Program-made: the position numbers and the translations under genes
Assembly (NCBI GenBank): GCA_020746105.1
Contig: CM036617.1
Span: forward strand, 204,249,971-204,313,970
Direction of reading: 5' to 3'
Length of the DNA: 64,000 nucleotides
Source: Trogon surrucura
Taxonomy: Eukaryota; Chordata; Aves; Trogoniformes; Trogonidae
Part shown: positions 38,695 to 52,000 of the stretch, piece after piece
Numbering within the stretch: the first letter of the stretch is position 1
Layout: each line of letters begins with the position of its first letter
The notes under the pieces: model-generated
Told to the model about the DNA's origin: nothing
The model's database searches: none
The model's input: the letters and a program-made list of their open reading frames with translations, nothing else

Positions 38695-40798
38695 GGGGAA
38701 AAAGACCAATTTATGACCTTTGGAAGAAGAGGCAGGCAACTCCAGAGGACTACAAAGATGTTGTGAGTTTACGCAGGGAGAAAATTAGAAGTTCCAGAGC
38801 CCAACCAGAACTTAATCTGGCTAGTGCCTAAAAGACAACAAATAATATTTGTATAAATATATTAACAGGAAAAGGAGGACTAAGGAGAAACTTCATCCTT
38901 TATTGGATGCAGGGGGAAACATAGTGACAAGGGATGAGGGAAAGACTGAGATATGTGATGCCTTCTTTGCCTCAGTCTTTAATAGTAAGTTCTATGGGTG
39001 CCCCAGCCCCTGAGCTAAAAGACAGAGTCAGGGAACAGAATGAAGCCTCCCTAATCCAAGGGAAATTAGTTAGTGACCTGTTGCACCATTTAGGCACTCA
39101 CTAAGTCTATGGGACCGGATGGGATCCACCCAAGGGTGCCAAGGGAGTTGATGGATGTGGTCACCAAGCCACTTCCCATCACCTGTCAGCAGTGCTGGCC
39201 AACCAGGGAGGTCCTAGTGGACTGGAGGTTAGCAAACGTGATATCCATCTACCAGAATGGCCAGACGGGAACTACAGGCCTGTCTGTCTGACTTCGGTGC
39301 TAGGGAAGGTTATGGAGCAGATCATCTTGAGTCTCATGTGACATGTACAGGACAACCAGGTGATCAGGCCCAGTCAGCACGGATTTATGAGAGGCAGGTC
39401 CTGTTTGACTAACTTGATGTCCTATGAACAAGGTGACCCGATTAGTGGATGAGGGAAAGGCTGTGGATGGTGTCTACCTGGACTTTAGTAAAGCCTTTGA
39501 CCCCATTTCTCACCACATTCTCCTGGAGAAACTGGCTGCTCATGGCTTCTGCGGCCATACCCTTCTGTTGTGGTTCGAGCCGAGTTACCGGCGGGAAGGA
39601 AACAAAGGAACCACGGGGTCACTCCCTCCCCCCCTTACCGAGAGTGAGGGGAAGAGCCCAAAAGGAGCTCAGGTAAAGGCCTCCAGGGGTTGAGATAAAA
39701 ACAGTTTAATGGTGAACACAAAATGGTAACAATAACAGTGAAATAACAGTAACGTTTAACCAGATATAACGCGAGTAACATGTAACGCGGAGCTCACCTC
39801 CCGACCGGACCGGAAACCGGCAAAGAACGCGAGCACCCACCCCGACCGCTCTATATATATATATACCCCGAGCATGACATCACGATGGTATCGAATATCC
39901 CTTTGACTAGCGACCCCCTATGCCCAGATAGCTCCTTTACTGAGAATTAACCCTATCCTAGCTGAACCCAGTACACCTTCACTGGGTGAAAAACTGGCTG
40001 GATGGCCAGCCCCAAAGAGTGTTGGTGAATGGAGTTAAATCTAATCACAAGTGGTGTTCCGCAGGGATCAGTATTGGGGCCAGTTCTGTTTAATATCTCT
40101 ATGAATGATATAGACAAGGGGATTGAGTGCACCCTCAGAAAGTTGGCAGATGTCACCAAGTGTGGCAGGAGAGTTGATCGGCTCGAGGGCAGAAAGGCTC
40201 TACAGAAGGACCTGGATGGGTCGGATCAATGGGCCAAGGCCAATTGTATGAGGTTCAACAAGGCCAAGTGCTGGGTCCTGCACTTGGGTCACAACAACCC
40301 CAGACAACACTAGAGGCTTGAGAAGAGTGGCTGCAAAGCTGCCCAGAGGAAAAGGATCTGGGGGCGCTGATGGACAGCCGGCTGAACATGAGCCAGCAGT
40401 GTGCCCAGGTGGCCAAGAGGGCTAACAGCATTCTGGCCTATATCAAAAATAGTGTGGCCAGCAGGACCAGAGAAGGAATTGTCCCCCTGTACTCAGCACT
40501 GCTGAGGCTGTATCTCGAATACTTTGTCCAGGTTTGGGGCCCTCATGTCATGAAAGACATTGAGGTGCCAGGGTGTGTCCAAAGTAGGGCAGTGAAGCTG
40601 GTGAAGGGTCTAGAGAACACGTCTTATGAGGAATGGCTGAAGGATCTAGGGTTGTTCAACTTGGAGAAAAGGAGGTTTAGGGGAGATCTTATGCTTAGTG
40701 ACGTGCTTTAGAAGTAGACTTGGCAACATTAGGTTTATGGTTGGACCCAGTGACCTTAAAAGCCTTTTCCAACGTTAACATTTCTATGTTTCTATGGT
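38695..40798 (+). repeat. CR1 LINE copy with RT region and 3' end, interrupted by an LTR
   Basis: A 5'-truncated CR1 copy running from the endonuclease/RT linker to the 3' tail (TTTCTATGTTTCTATGG). Translated pieces show the reverse transcriptase blocks GPDGIHPRVPRELMD, VYLDFSKAFDPISHHIL and [16 protein letters not shown], then LADVTKCG, then the C-terminal [12 protein letters not shown] region. The catalytic FADD motif is changed to LADV and there are frameshifts and stops, so it is dead. A solo LTR sits inside it at 39566-39975. Part of the 3' untranslated region is missing. Confidence 0.92.
39566..39975 (-). mobile_element. Solo LTR (ERVL-like) inserted into the CR1 copy
   Basis: A 410 bp block that interrupts CR1 and is flanked on both sides by CCTTC (39561-39565 and 39976-39980), a perfect 5 bp target duplication. 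Read on the minus strand it starts TGTACTGGGTTCAGC and ends CCACAACA, giving TG...CA ends. It has a TATATATA box at 39852-39865 and an ATTAAA polyadenylation signal at 39705-39710, in the right order for U3-R-U5. The 5 bp duplication and the opening bases fit avian ERVL LTRs. No internal proviral sequence remains. Confidence 0.88.
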
Positions 40799-43700
40799 TT
40801 ATTTTCAAATTATTTTATTAGTTGATTAAGTCTGATAAATATACATTCCAGATTTTCCTCTTCTGATTCAGAGAGTCTTGCTACTGGTTCAGTTTAGGTT
40901 CTTTTTTTCAAAGGAACTGTTTCTACAGCCTCGATAGTCTGTGTGATTTTTTTTTGTTGTTATGCTTTCCTATTGTTTTATGTGAAGTCTTGATTAGTAG
41001 TTTTACAGTGTGATCTGTTAAAAGTAGCATAAAAATATGTCTCTCTATCTTAAATGGAAAAATAATATTTCTTTATTCTTCAGTTATGAAGACCACACTT
41101 TCTGGTATAAGTCCGAAGAGCCCCTGAGCCTGGCATAAGTTGAAGAAGTGCTCAGAGAATAAAAAGATCCAGTTAAAATGGCTCAACTTAGAGAAAATTA
41201 GTTAGGAGAAAATATGTTGCTTTGTTGATGGCAGGAATTTTTATGTTAATAATTCTTTCATCCTGCAACTCTCTCATTGCATAAATTGGAACCCACATTT
41301 GAAATTTGTCAATAGTGTCATGCTAATGACACTCACATACCCTGTATTTCTGTAAAAATCTCTTTAGGCACTGTTATAAACCTGCAAAAAATCTTGCAGT
41401 TCTTACACTCAGTAAGTGTAAGTGTATATAGAATGGAGGTTACTACTGAACATAATATGTAGTTGAATAACAGTTTGATACCTGAACTTTTAAAAATTGG
41501 CTACCCAGAGTTACCCTTCTTACAGCTCTTCTTGAGAAGTGGTCTATACGCATGGTTTTGCAAAAAAGCACCTGGGCGTGATGCAGGCAAGGCCTGCATG
41601 GCCCTCCTAAAGAGCAATTTTTCTGTACCTTTGAGGGACTGGGAACACCAGCAAAGCAGAGTTTGCAGAGACAAACATTCTCTTCTATTAGGACAACTGA
41701 CATAGTTGAGGGGTGGGCAAAAGAGAGGAAGTTGGAGATGTTACTACATTTTTTCCGTTCTGCCTCTTGAGTTATCCTTCCCTATGAGTACTGCAGGGAA
41801 AGACCTACTTTACCTATTCAAGCATTCTTACCAGAGCAGAGCAAACATTTCTTATACATACCCCTACACATCTTGTAACATGCAAGGCCATCAAGAAGAT
41901 AATGAAACACAGATTCCTGTATTGGTCTCTTAAAACAGAAGAAAGTACAGTGGTTCCTCTGCTTTTCAACTAATTACAACAATTTTCAACTTAAGACCAA
42001 AGTTGCACACTGCCAGAGAGCATTATCATTTTGTCAAATGGGAAACTTTTAGTTTTATTATTTCTTTTTAAGAAAAGATGCAGCTGGATGAGAGGTGGGT
42101 CTCACAGCTCCTCAAGGATTCCAATTGAGGCTCAAAATAAAAACAAGGATCTAAAAGAAATGCAAATCAGTACTTCCGTATCTCTCTTTACGTGGGTTGA
42201 AACAAATAATATTTAGAATTTTCCATGGTAATAGATAGTTTATACAGAGAATATTGAGATAGGTTGGAGCTCTGGAAGAAAGGAAGGATCCTGTATATTA
42301 CTGGGGTTCAGGAACAGTGTGCAACGTTTCCCTTCACAAGAAAATTAAATGTCTTCAGGATCGATTTCCACACCCTACAATACAACAACAACTTTCAATT
42401 ACCTTTTGGCTCAAGTGAATAAAGGGCTGCAATTGTCCTTTTCGATAAGCCTTTTAAAAATGCTTTTTTTCCCAGATCATTTCCAATAGTAACTGTAATT
42501 TAAACATTTACGATAAAAGCATAGAAGTGCTTTAAAATAGTTCAGGTGTTTTTCTAGAGAAGGTGATGTCATTCCTTCCATCATCAGCAAGAACATTTCA
42601 CTTATTCTTTAGTCTTTGTTTGCTGGTAAGTAGAAAAGGAATTAGAACGTTAGTCAGCATTTTGATACTTAAAATTAATTATTTTCCTCTGTGCTACTAT
42701 TTTTGTGAGTATCAACTGCACCACTTGGCTCGACATCATTCAAGATGAATGATAAAATCAGATACTAAGGAGAGAAAGTTGGCTTTAAAAGTTATCTTGT
42801 TTGCTGGACAGGTCATAAACGAGTCATAGACATAAACCTTGCAAATTGTGTTGCCTTCCTGCATTCTTCCCACTTGACATTGTGAACTGTACTTATTACA
42901 CAATGTATTACTATTCCCAAGTTAACCGCAATTGCAACTCTTTCTGTGGCCTCTGTGGACCTTTGAACAAAGTAAGGTGCTTTTTACAACCATGACATTT
43001 CTCAGCGTGGAGCCCTGTGATCAGCCATCTTTAGCACCAAGATTCTAGGCTATAAATCCTGCAGTTTACTGGCATTGCTGCCTGGGCAGTTCCTTCCCCT
43101 CAGTGGTAATTAAAGGCTTATATAATAAGCAGTAAAAAAATAACTGATATGTGTGCGTGCTTTAGCTTACCCAGTCGGTCATCCTTCAGAAATTCTTAAG
43201 AGTAGGGGAAGAAAATCATGAAGTATTAAAACTTTTTGAAAAAAAAATAATACTGTGTTTTCTCAAATTTGACCTTTACTTTCTAGGGACAGAAGCACAT
43301 GCTGGCATTCAGGGAACTACCAGAGAGTGTCAGAACAGACCAAACACAAGCACTGGCAAGAATTCCTGCAAGACATTCCTATAGGAGCACAGAGGTTCCC
43401 AAATCATGGACCAAAACACTGTTACGCCAAAACAATATGCAAGGAAGAAATAAGTGGTTTCTCCTTACCTAAACAAGTAAGAAATGTCAATGGGGAATGT
43501 CTTTCCTGCTAGTGGTGCTAGCACACCTTTGTAGGCTTCCAACAGACCAGAGAATATTTTATCAATTTGATGTTCTACAGTTGAAGGCTTTAGCCTCAGC
43601 TAAGCCAAAAAAGAGTTGTCAAATTAATAAGAATAAAAGGAAATAATCATATGCAAGAGTGGTAGAAAGAATGAACTTTTTGCTTCTGCAGCTAGCATGG

Positions 43701-44874
43701 ATCACAGCGTAAGAAATTGATTCAGGTTAACTGCAGGCTATAAAAGATTAGGTCTGGTTTTCCCAATGGAGGAACGATAAATAAGTACCCCTGTACAACA
43801 TTTTTAATAAACCAGCTTTATATTAGTTATCTATTAGCTCGTGGAGCATATCTGAGTGGGTCAACAGCATAAGTCTCCATTGCAGTGTGAGTACCAGCAT
43901 TAGGCTGTGGTTTCCACACAGCTGTTCTGGCCTGCAGAAGTGGTTACAAATATTGGAAATGAAATGTGCTAGATATAGTACAACTCAAAACAAAAAGGAT
44001 GTTCTTGGCCCAGAGATCTTAACCATCTAAGTACAAGAGGAATAATAACAGATGATGTAGTTGGCAAAATGCAAAGAACCAATGAGATGATAATGACTGC
44101 TCAGCAGTGGATTTGGCAGAGTAATGTTCACAACAGTCTCTTGCAACAAACTTTAAGTCTTAACATAAATTGCCTTACAGGTGTTTTTGGAGGGAAGGAT
44201 TCAAAAACGTAAGTGACAGAAACAAAGTGTTCCCTGAAATTGTTAAAGTGTGGCATACCTAAGTATTTTCAACAATAAAGATGGCAACACCATGTCTTTA
44301 AAGGCCAGAGGAAAGGATGTTGTAATAACCGAGATAGATGACAAGTATTCATGGCACAGGATGACTATTTTAAACATGTAATTTGCATGAAAGTGCCTAG
44401 CTCATTTATTTTCAGAAAATGACATGTGAGTGCATTGCAAGGTTCAGAGCGGAGCTCAAGTGCAGAAGCTTTTTAGACCTGAGCAGAGCCAGCTGGAGCA
44501 CCTCTGTATCATCTTCACCAAGCAGAGAAGCGGCCCCCAGCTGAAGCCACATAAGAACAGTGACATTTTTCTCTAAACTCTTTGGAAAATATTCAGAACC
44601 AATAGGTTTGGAGTAAGGTCACAGGCCAAGCAGCTGCTGCTTGGTCTGGCCTGAATGTTGGGCAGGATGGTGATGGTTCCATTGGTAAGGTTCAGGGACA
44701 CCATGAAAGAAAAACAGCAAAGAATTAAGAGTTTAATTATAGTGAATCACCGTCAGTATCTTTAAGGCAAACCCAAAATGTTTTTTTTAATGGCAAAGAA
44801 AGCAAGAGCACATGAAGAGGTTTGTAGTACTTGATGTTTGTGGCAGATGTATTCAGTACATTTTCACTGCCTTA
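40799..44874. other. Intergenic DNA, right part
   Basis: About 4 kb of AT-rich sequence with no gene or repeat family recognised. Short open frames of up to 86 codons are present but look random. Confidence 0.6.
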
Positions 44875-45345
44875 GAACCAAAGAATGCATTGGGTTGGAA
44901 GGGACGTTTCAAGGTCACCTAGTTCAGCCCCTCTGCAGTGAGCAGGGACATCTTTAACTGGATCAGGTTGCTCAGAGCCCCATCAAGCCTGACCTTGAAT
45001 GCCTCCAGGGATGGAGCCTCCATCACCTCTCTGGGCAACCTGTTCCAGTGTGTCACCACCCTCAGAGTAAAGAACTTCTTCCTAATGTCTAATCTAAATC
45101 TACCCTCTCCTACTTTAAAACCATCAGCCCTCATATTGTCCCTACACACCGTTTCAAACTGTCCCTCCCCAGCTTTCCTGTAGGCCCGTTCAGGTACTGG
45201 AAGGCCGCTATAAGGTCTCCCCAGAGCATTTTCTTCTCCAGGCTGAACAGCCCCAGCTCCCTCAGCCTGTCTTCACAGGAGAGGGGCTCCAGCCCTATGA
45301 TCATTTTTTTGGCCTCCTCTGGACCCGCTCCAACATCAGGGAAGA
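44875..45345 (-). repeat. CR1 LINE 3' fragment abutting the CERK CpG island
   Basis: Reverse-oriented CR1: GCATTGGGTTGGAAGGGACG, then GTGAGCAGGGACATC, CTCCAGGGATGGAGCC and CCTCTGGACCCGCTCCAAC. It ends about 550 bp before the CERK start codon, right where the CpG island begins. It is one of the better preserved 3' ends in the window. Confidence 0.92.
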
Positions 45346-45856
45346 GCTCGTCGCCCCTGTGATGGGCGGCCCGTCCTCCCCAGAGGCAGGACAGCAATCC
45401 CCTCACGTCACCTCGGTTTCCCCGCACCGAGCCGGTACCGCCACCGCCGCGGCCGTTGCCAGGCGCTCCTGGGCGCTCAGGCCGGGCCGGGCTTCTTCGC
45501 GGCGCAGTCGGCTCCCGCCAACGGCGTGAGGAGACCAAGCGGGGCGGGGGGGACCGGAGCTTCTCTCCTCCTCCGCGGCCCACGGGCAGCCAGCCAGCGG
45601 CGGCGCGCGAGGGCGAGGGCGAAGGCGAACGCCTCCCTGCCCCGGGCTGCCCCGGGCCCGGCCGCGCCGCGCCCCGCCCCGCGGAGCCGGGCGCCGCGCC
45701 GAGGACCCGCGGCCCCCGCAGGCCCCGCCCCGGCGGCGCTGGCGTAGGCGCTGACGCCGCGCCCGGCCCGGGGGACAGGCCGGCTGGCGGCGGGCAAGGG
45801 GCGCCGTTAGCTGCCGGGCTCGCCCCGCGGCGGCCGCCCACCCGCTCCGCCGGACC

Positions 45857-45865
45857 ATGCGGTAG
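45857..45865 (+). CDS. Minimal upstream ORF (Met-Arg-stop) ahead of CERK
   Basis: ATG CGG TAG lies 33 nt upstream of the CERK start codon, with A at -3. If it is within the mRNA leader, such a very short uORF could affect initiation at the main ATG, which has a stronger context (GCCATGG). Confidence 0.35.
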   Translation: MR

Positions 45866-45897
45866 CGGGCTGCGACGGGCCCGGGCTCTCGGTGGCC

Positions 45898-46036
45898 ATG
45901 GAGCAGCTCCCGCTCGGCCGGCGGCCGCGGCTGGTCTCCTCGCTGGGGCTGGGGCAGCGCTGCTGGGAGGTCACCTTAGACGAGGAGCGGGGGCGCTTGG
46001 CCTGGCGCGACCCCCGCCCGCCGCGCCGCGGCGGCG
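45898..46036 (+). CDS. CERK: CERK coding exon 1
   Basis: It begins MEQLPLGRRPRLVSSLGLGQ and runs to PRPPRRGG plus one base, ending at GGCG|GTGAGT. The first 20 residues differ from mammals, but the QRC-V-L---R--LAW pattern at residues 20-37 lines up with the start of the PH domain. The ATG at 45898 is the first in this frame with strong context. Confidence 0.85.
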
Positions 46037-49000
46037 GTGAGTGGAGCGGAGCTGCGGGGCGGGCCGGCCGGCGGTAGCGCACCTGCCGCGGCCTCTCGGC
46101 GGGCCGGGGCCGCCCCGGGGGCCACCGGTGCTCCGCGGCGGGGGAAGGGCGGCTGCGGGCGTGGATATCGGCGGGTCGGCCTGCAGCCGGCCCTGCACCG
46201 CCGGGCGCACGGCGGCCACTGTGGGCTCGGAGCGCTTCCTGCGCTCGGGCGCCTTTCTCCCCGCGAAGGGCGGGCGGCGGCAGCCGCCGGGGGTTGAGAG
46301 TCCGGCGGTGCGCGGCGGGGGGTGGTGGAACCGCTCACGGGAGCCGGGGGGATGAAGCCGGGGCCGAAGTCACGGGCCGGGCTCAAAGTGCGTTTCGAAG
46401 GGCGAAGAGCCGCGGTCGCCGGAAAAAAGCGACTTGAGCATCCGCGGTGAGAGCGTGTGTCCGGTAACTCGGGCAGGAAACCTGTCCCGGCCCCGGGCTG
46501 AGAAAGCGCCGCCTTGTCAGCGGGAGCGCCGGGAGCCGGCGGCGGCAGCTGCGCGGCCTCGGTGCCGTGCTCGGGTGAATGGTAGCAGGACACGGGACAC
46601 TCGAACTTCAAAAGCAACTTCTTTAGCTGTATGACTTGTGGTTAAAAAACACTTCCATACTGAGGCAGTATAACTTTCTTTATTTTTTTTCTCCCAAGTA
46701 TAATTTTCTTTTTTAAAAAAAAATTTTTTTGAGGTTCGTTGCTTTCTAAAGGGCTCCATGGAAACTTCGAAAGGAAGTTTAACTTCTGGGAGTTACTGTT
46801 TTGGAAATGTTTGGTGTAGGGTACGAGTTGGTAAATGGGGTCACGACGCCGTGTGTAGTTCCCCTTTCGCGCAGTTAAAACAGTGCTGACTTAGAGAACT
46901 GCCAGCGGGAGAGGTTACTGCTGGAAATAACTAAGAAGATTTCAGGATAGCTTCTGAAAACGTTTGTACATACAGTATATCAAGCTTTCTGCTACACTGC
47001 AGGTGGTATTTTATCAGTCTTTGACCTTGGTGTTTTTACGTAGTAATTATCCACATTATTAATGTAGCCCTATTAGCGCGGTGCATGGACATATGAAAAT
47101 GTGTAGCATCTTTCGTTTCACAGCAGCTGCTACAGAGAGGAAAACTGCTGTCATTCTCTGTTTAGAGGTTGGAGGAATTGAAACACAGAGAAACTGATAA
47201 TAGAAAGGCTGACTAGAAGTTTTATAGAATCATAGAATGGCCTAGGCTGGAAGGGACCTTAGACACATCATCTAATCCAGCCTCCCTGTCATGGGCAGGG
47301 ACACCTCTCAACTAGATCAGGCTACTCAAGGCACTGTCCAGCCTGGCCTTGAACACCTCCAGGGAGGGGGCAGCCACAAGTTTATCTGAGAAAGGCTTGA
47401 ATATGGATGTCCTCCTCAGTCCCGGGCAAGTTCTCAAACTTAAATAGTTTTTCCCATCTTACCATGTACCTTTCTTAAATATTTTCCTGATTTTATCATA
47501 GTATCTTATTGGCCTGAGGCATTTTGAAGAAAGGTGAGGGAAACAGAGAAAGAGGACTCAAAAGAATTCTAAGAATTTGATATTGTGGTTTACATAACTG
47601 AGAATTGGCCAAGTTTTAAATACATCTCTTCTTATTGATAGGAATGGAGTTTGTTATCCTTCCTCTGCTATTGTGTAAGTGCAGTTCGAAATAATTTAGT
47701 TTTTATCAGCAGTACTGCTGAAAAAAGCATTTGAAAATTCCTGAACTTACTTCAAATGTGCAGCTGAACAAACTGAAGACTTTGAGGACAAGTTAGTTCT
47801 TTAATTCTGCCAAACTTAATATATTGGTGGGAAAGATAAACTATACTTTTCAAAATGAAAGAAAAGGAGTCTAGAGAAAGGTACCTAGATCTTATACAAA
47901 ATTTCAAAGACTTTCAGGGCGGTTGCTGCCATTGCGTAAAGTAACCCCTGCTTCGGAGGGATTTTTGTTGACTTTTGTAAAATCCTTCTAAAAATGCCTT
48001 TGCAGAGTTAGCAGTTGGCTGATGTGTAGCCTAGAGCAAGTTCAATGGGAGCTCCATGCTGCTGTCTGATGACTTTTCTTGGACCATGCAAGAACATTAC
48101 AAAGTCACGCTAGTTTTATTAGCGTTGGAATTTACAGCTGCCTGAGGTTGTATGTTTTTACAGTGTTTTAAGTTGAAAGCTTTCCGGACTCTCTCCTGGT
48201 GGGCCAAACCGAGTATGAACCTGTCCTGAGGCCCGTTCCAAAGTGGATGACAGAGTTCTGAGAATGGTGGAAGGAGGGTGGGACACAGTAAACTCGACTC
48301 TTTTTGACGCAGTTTCTGAAGCGTTACCTATTTGAAGATTCCTTCGGAGGCAAGTGTGGTGACTGAGCGTGGCTGCTGTCCTGTAGCATAGCTATTGACA
48401 AGATTTTGGAAGACGACGTGGAATCAGAAGAGAAAAGGCAAGGTGGGGGAAGGAAAAAGTGCTCTGGAAACACAGGTATAATTTACGTAGACAGCAATAA
48501 AAAAGATGTACCTCCTCATCTTTACACGCTGATTAATTCATGTGTTTCCTGCACTTGTGCTTTAGTGCCATCGCAGTTTTGTGTTATTACTGCCCGGTTG
48601 TCTTTAAGCTCTTTTATGACCTCAGATGGCTCATGGCGTTCTCTACAATTATTTTGGAAATATGAGCAGTGTACATGACAGTATATAAAAGAACTTTATA
48701 ATATGGAAGATGGTTAGTTAGAAGCATATAATTTCAGAGGAGTTGCTTGACCAAGATTGGTATTTTCCTACCATTTAGCCTTTGACTACGTGACTACTGT
48801 GCATTGTGCCTAAATACAGACTTAATTATGCAGTATAAAAATGCTATATTTTTTGTTTAATAGGTAGTTATTACTGTGAAACAGTTGTCTTTAAACCGAA
48901 AGAAAATCACTGTGGGCTGCTTATTTTCCGAGTATTTATTTCTTTCTTGGATTTAGCTACATAAGTAAAAATGGTTTGGTATATGTTTTGTTAGGGTTTT

Positions 49001-52000
49001 CAGACTTTGACAGTAAGGAGCTAGAGCTATAGTTAGGGTATATCATAGAAGTGTTGAAATGTCTGCCTCTCCCTGGTGCATCCAGATTCAGGAACGGAGA
49101 GGAAACACGGACTTTGTCTCACTGTTCAGGAAAAAATAGTTTTAGAGAATGTGGGAAGATTGTTGCGTTTTCTCATCACTGTACAATAATATTAAATATA
49201 TATATATTTAAAACTGATTCCATCAAAAAGCATTTTGTGAAGAAAATAAGCATTCAGCAAAATTATTTTTAACGGTATCGTTGAGAAGTTACTAAAAGTA
49301 ACAAAACCATTTCATATTTCTTTTAACTCATGGTACGATTTTAAAACCCTAAATCCTAAATCCTGTTTACTTTCCTTTCTACTGTTAGACCTTGTTTAAC
49401 AGCGTTGTATTTCGAAGTTCTTCAGTGTAAGAAGGTTTCCATTTTTTGTTCCTTGGTTGAACTTAGAGGGAAAAGTTTTGTCTGAAATTTTTCGTGTTTT
49501 TCTCTGTACTTTTTCGCCGTGCATCTTTCTTTGTTAGGCATGCCTTCATCTTCAAATATTCTGAAGAACATCACTTTTCAACCTTGTAACAGTTCGCTAT
49601 GAGATTTAGTTGATTTGCAAAGATGGGCAGATCAATCATTTTATTATTTCCCTGTGTTGGCACGGTCAGATTTTTCTCAAGTAACGTGACAAAACTTTCA
49701 CGTACTGAATTTCATAGCAGTTTATGTATTGTACATATGTCCTTAAGGGTATTTTTAAAAGTGTTGACTGTATCGTGTCTAGGACTAAAGAATTATAAAC
49801 ACAGAATGAGATTCTCTTGATGTTTTCTGTTGTTTGTTTGGGTTTTTTTGTTAGTTGCGTAAGCTTGAAGGGGTGATCAAACTAGGCACTGGGCCGCATG
49901 CCTTCACTTACAGCATGGGCTTTCTTTTTAATCCTTCTGCTTCTTCCTTCAGGGTTCTCCCTTGGTTTAGCTTTTCCAACTTTTCCCCCAAAACAGCTGC
50001 ATGAGGAAGGCTCAGTACTAGTGTTCACGAGACCGCTGCTGCCGTTCTGATGTTGGGAATTCTAAAGAACGCTCGGTTTGATAAACACAGTGCAGAGACA
50101 GCCGAGGTGGGCCTGCTTGGAAGCCAGGTCTGTGCATCCCTTGTGGTGTGGTGGCACATACTTCATCAAGGTCGTTTTTCATCGATCGTTCCCAGTTGGC
50201 AATGGGCACGTGTAGAAATCTGAACTGTGTTTTTTCTCTAGGCAGTTTCACTGGCAACATTGAACCGGCAGGATGTGGGGAACAATAGTTCTAGAAGGCA
50301 GTGTTTGTTTGGAATGTGTCTTCGTCTGGAAAATGCATTATTCAGCTATAGATGTGCACTACGTTAAACAAGTCATGTTTTTCAGCACACAGCTCTTTGG
50401 TGTTTGTGTTTTTTTATTCCTCTGAGGTGAAGTGCATCTTGTTCCTTGCTTTACGGTTGAAATATTCATAGCCGAGTTGAAAAGATTTAATTTGGGTAAT
50501 AAAAAAACCCCACAACAATCAACAGGAAAACAATCAGTGGTATGATTTAAATATGCAAACTGATCCAAGTTCAAATTGCTGTGATTTGATTCTAATTCAG
50601 GTATGTGATGTGAGGTATCAGCTGTGATATGTTAGAAACTGATGCATTGTTCTTTGGTTTACAAAGTACTTGAAGATTTACTTTTTTTTTAATTAAAAAA
50701 AAGCCAATTTCCCTGTAAATATCCTTATTTGTGAGATCTTGGCCTTCAGATGTTTGTGCAACTCTTCCACACTTTTGAATTAAATCATTTAGTCACGATG
50801 TCTTTTTTTCTGCCGCCTCCCTCAGGATATCAGTTCTCTGTAATTATGCCCTGTATCCCTGTGCACCGTCTTCCCTGCTCTGGCTTTCTCTAGTGGATGA
50901 TCAATATAATGCAGTGTACCTTCTGATAGAACGTGTTCGTGTTTTCTTGCTTATAGCTGAAGGCAAAGCTTAATCTTAGGGCCAGGTAACCTACCACTCG
51001 TGGTCTGTAACAGTAAGTTAGTTTTCAAAGTGACTGAAAAAATACTTTTTCTTTATATCTGCATCCCAGCTATTTGTTACTGTACCTTCATGACTTAAAA
51101 AAAATTGACAGCTAATTTGAATTAATTCTGAATGCTGCTGCGTCCATGAGCCTGAGCTGAATTTTAAGAATAAATAAAATGCTGCCGTCACCAACGTTTT
51201 AATGATTTTGCTTATGTCTGTGTTGCTTTGAGCTCGCACATTTCTGAGGGAGGAGTTTGGCCTGCGGGATGCAGAGCTGGCAGTGCTGGATGAACCAACC
51301 TTGACGGGGGTTCTGAGTGAGTTTGCTCATAAATTCAGGAAGTGTCCTGTGGGAGTGGCAGACGGGGATGGTGCCCCCAAAAGCCTTTCATAGCGCAGAA
51401 CACCCTTGACAACTGCTGGCTACATTTTTCACAAAGAAGTCCACTTACCTTGAGCTTACCTTGGGGTTTCTTTTTATTTTTTTCTCCTGCTTGCTTAATG
51501 TTGGGAAAAGCAGTTTACATTTAACACAGTATTTTGCTGATGTGTCAGTTGGCACTTCAAGAGGAGTGTCTATTAAGGCTGTAAGAGCAGTGTGATGCAG
51601 AATGAGTGATGACTGGCACAGCCAGCATGCTGAGAAGACTGTCACCTGTCCACTGTATGTTTTGTTTGTTTTTCTGTTTGGGTTTTGGTTTTTTTTGCCA
51701 TGCCCTTTCATGTGGTTGTTCTGGCTAGACAGCTCATTGTCTTTAGTGTGTCATGTACGCTAGACATGGTACAGGGTGAGACATGAAAACATAAATGTGT
51801 GAAAATCTTTCAGATTAAGCTTAAGAAAACTGATATGTACTGAAGTGTTTCTGAACTCAAAATTCAGTCCCTTGAATCTGGATGTTTATGTTGAAAAAGT
51901 CACAGTATTTTGCTTGGAGTTTTGTCTAGAGCTGTTGTGTGAGACCTGCTGAGCCAAGTAAAATTTTTTGGTGTGGTGTGAGCCCATAGCGAACTTTTCT

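Larger units (their letters stand above)
45346..46580. promoter_or_regulatory. CERK: CpG island promoter of CERK
   Basis: About 1.2 kb of very GC-rich, CpG-dense DNA covering the upstream region, exon 1 and the start of intron 1. GC boxes of Sp1 type (for example around 45540 and 45670-45735) are frequent and no TATA box is seen. The long open frames on both strands here, up to 236 codons, are artefacts of the GC-rich composition. Confidence 0.85.

Noticed and set aside
45131..45841. 236-codon open frame on the minus strand upstream of CERK
   Set aside because: It is Pro/Arg/Gly/Ala-rich, arises from the CpG island composition and ends in CR1 sequence. Overlapping frames on the other strand are just as long.
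45976..46617. 213-codon minus-strand open frame over CERK exon 1 and intron 1
   Set aside because: Same GC-rich artefact; no domain, and it overlaps the well-supported CERK exon.
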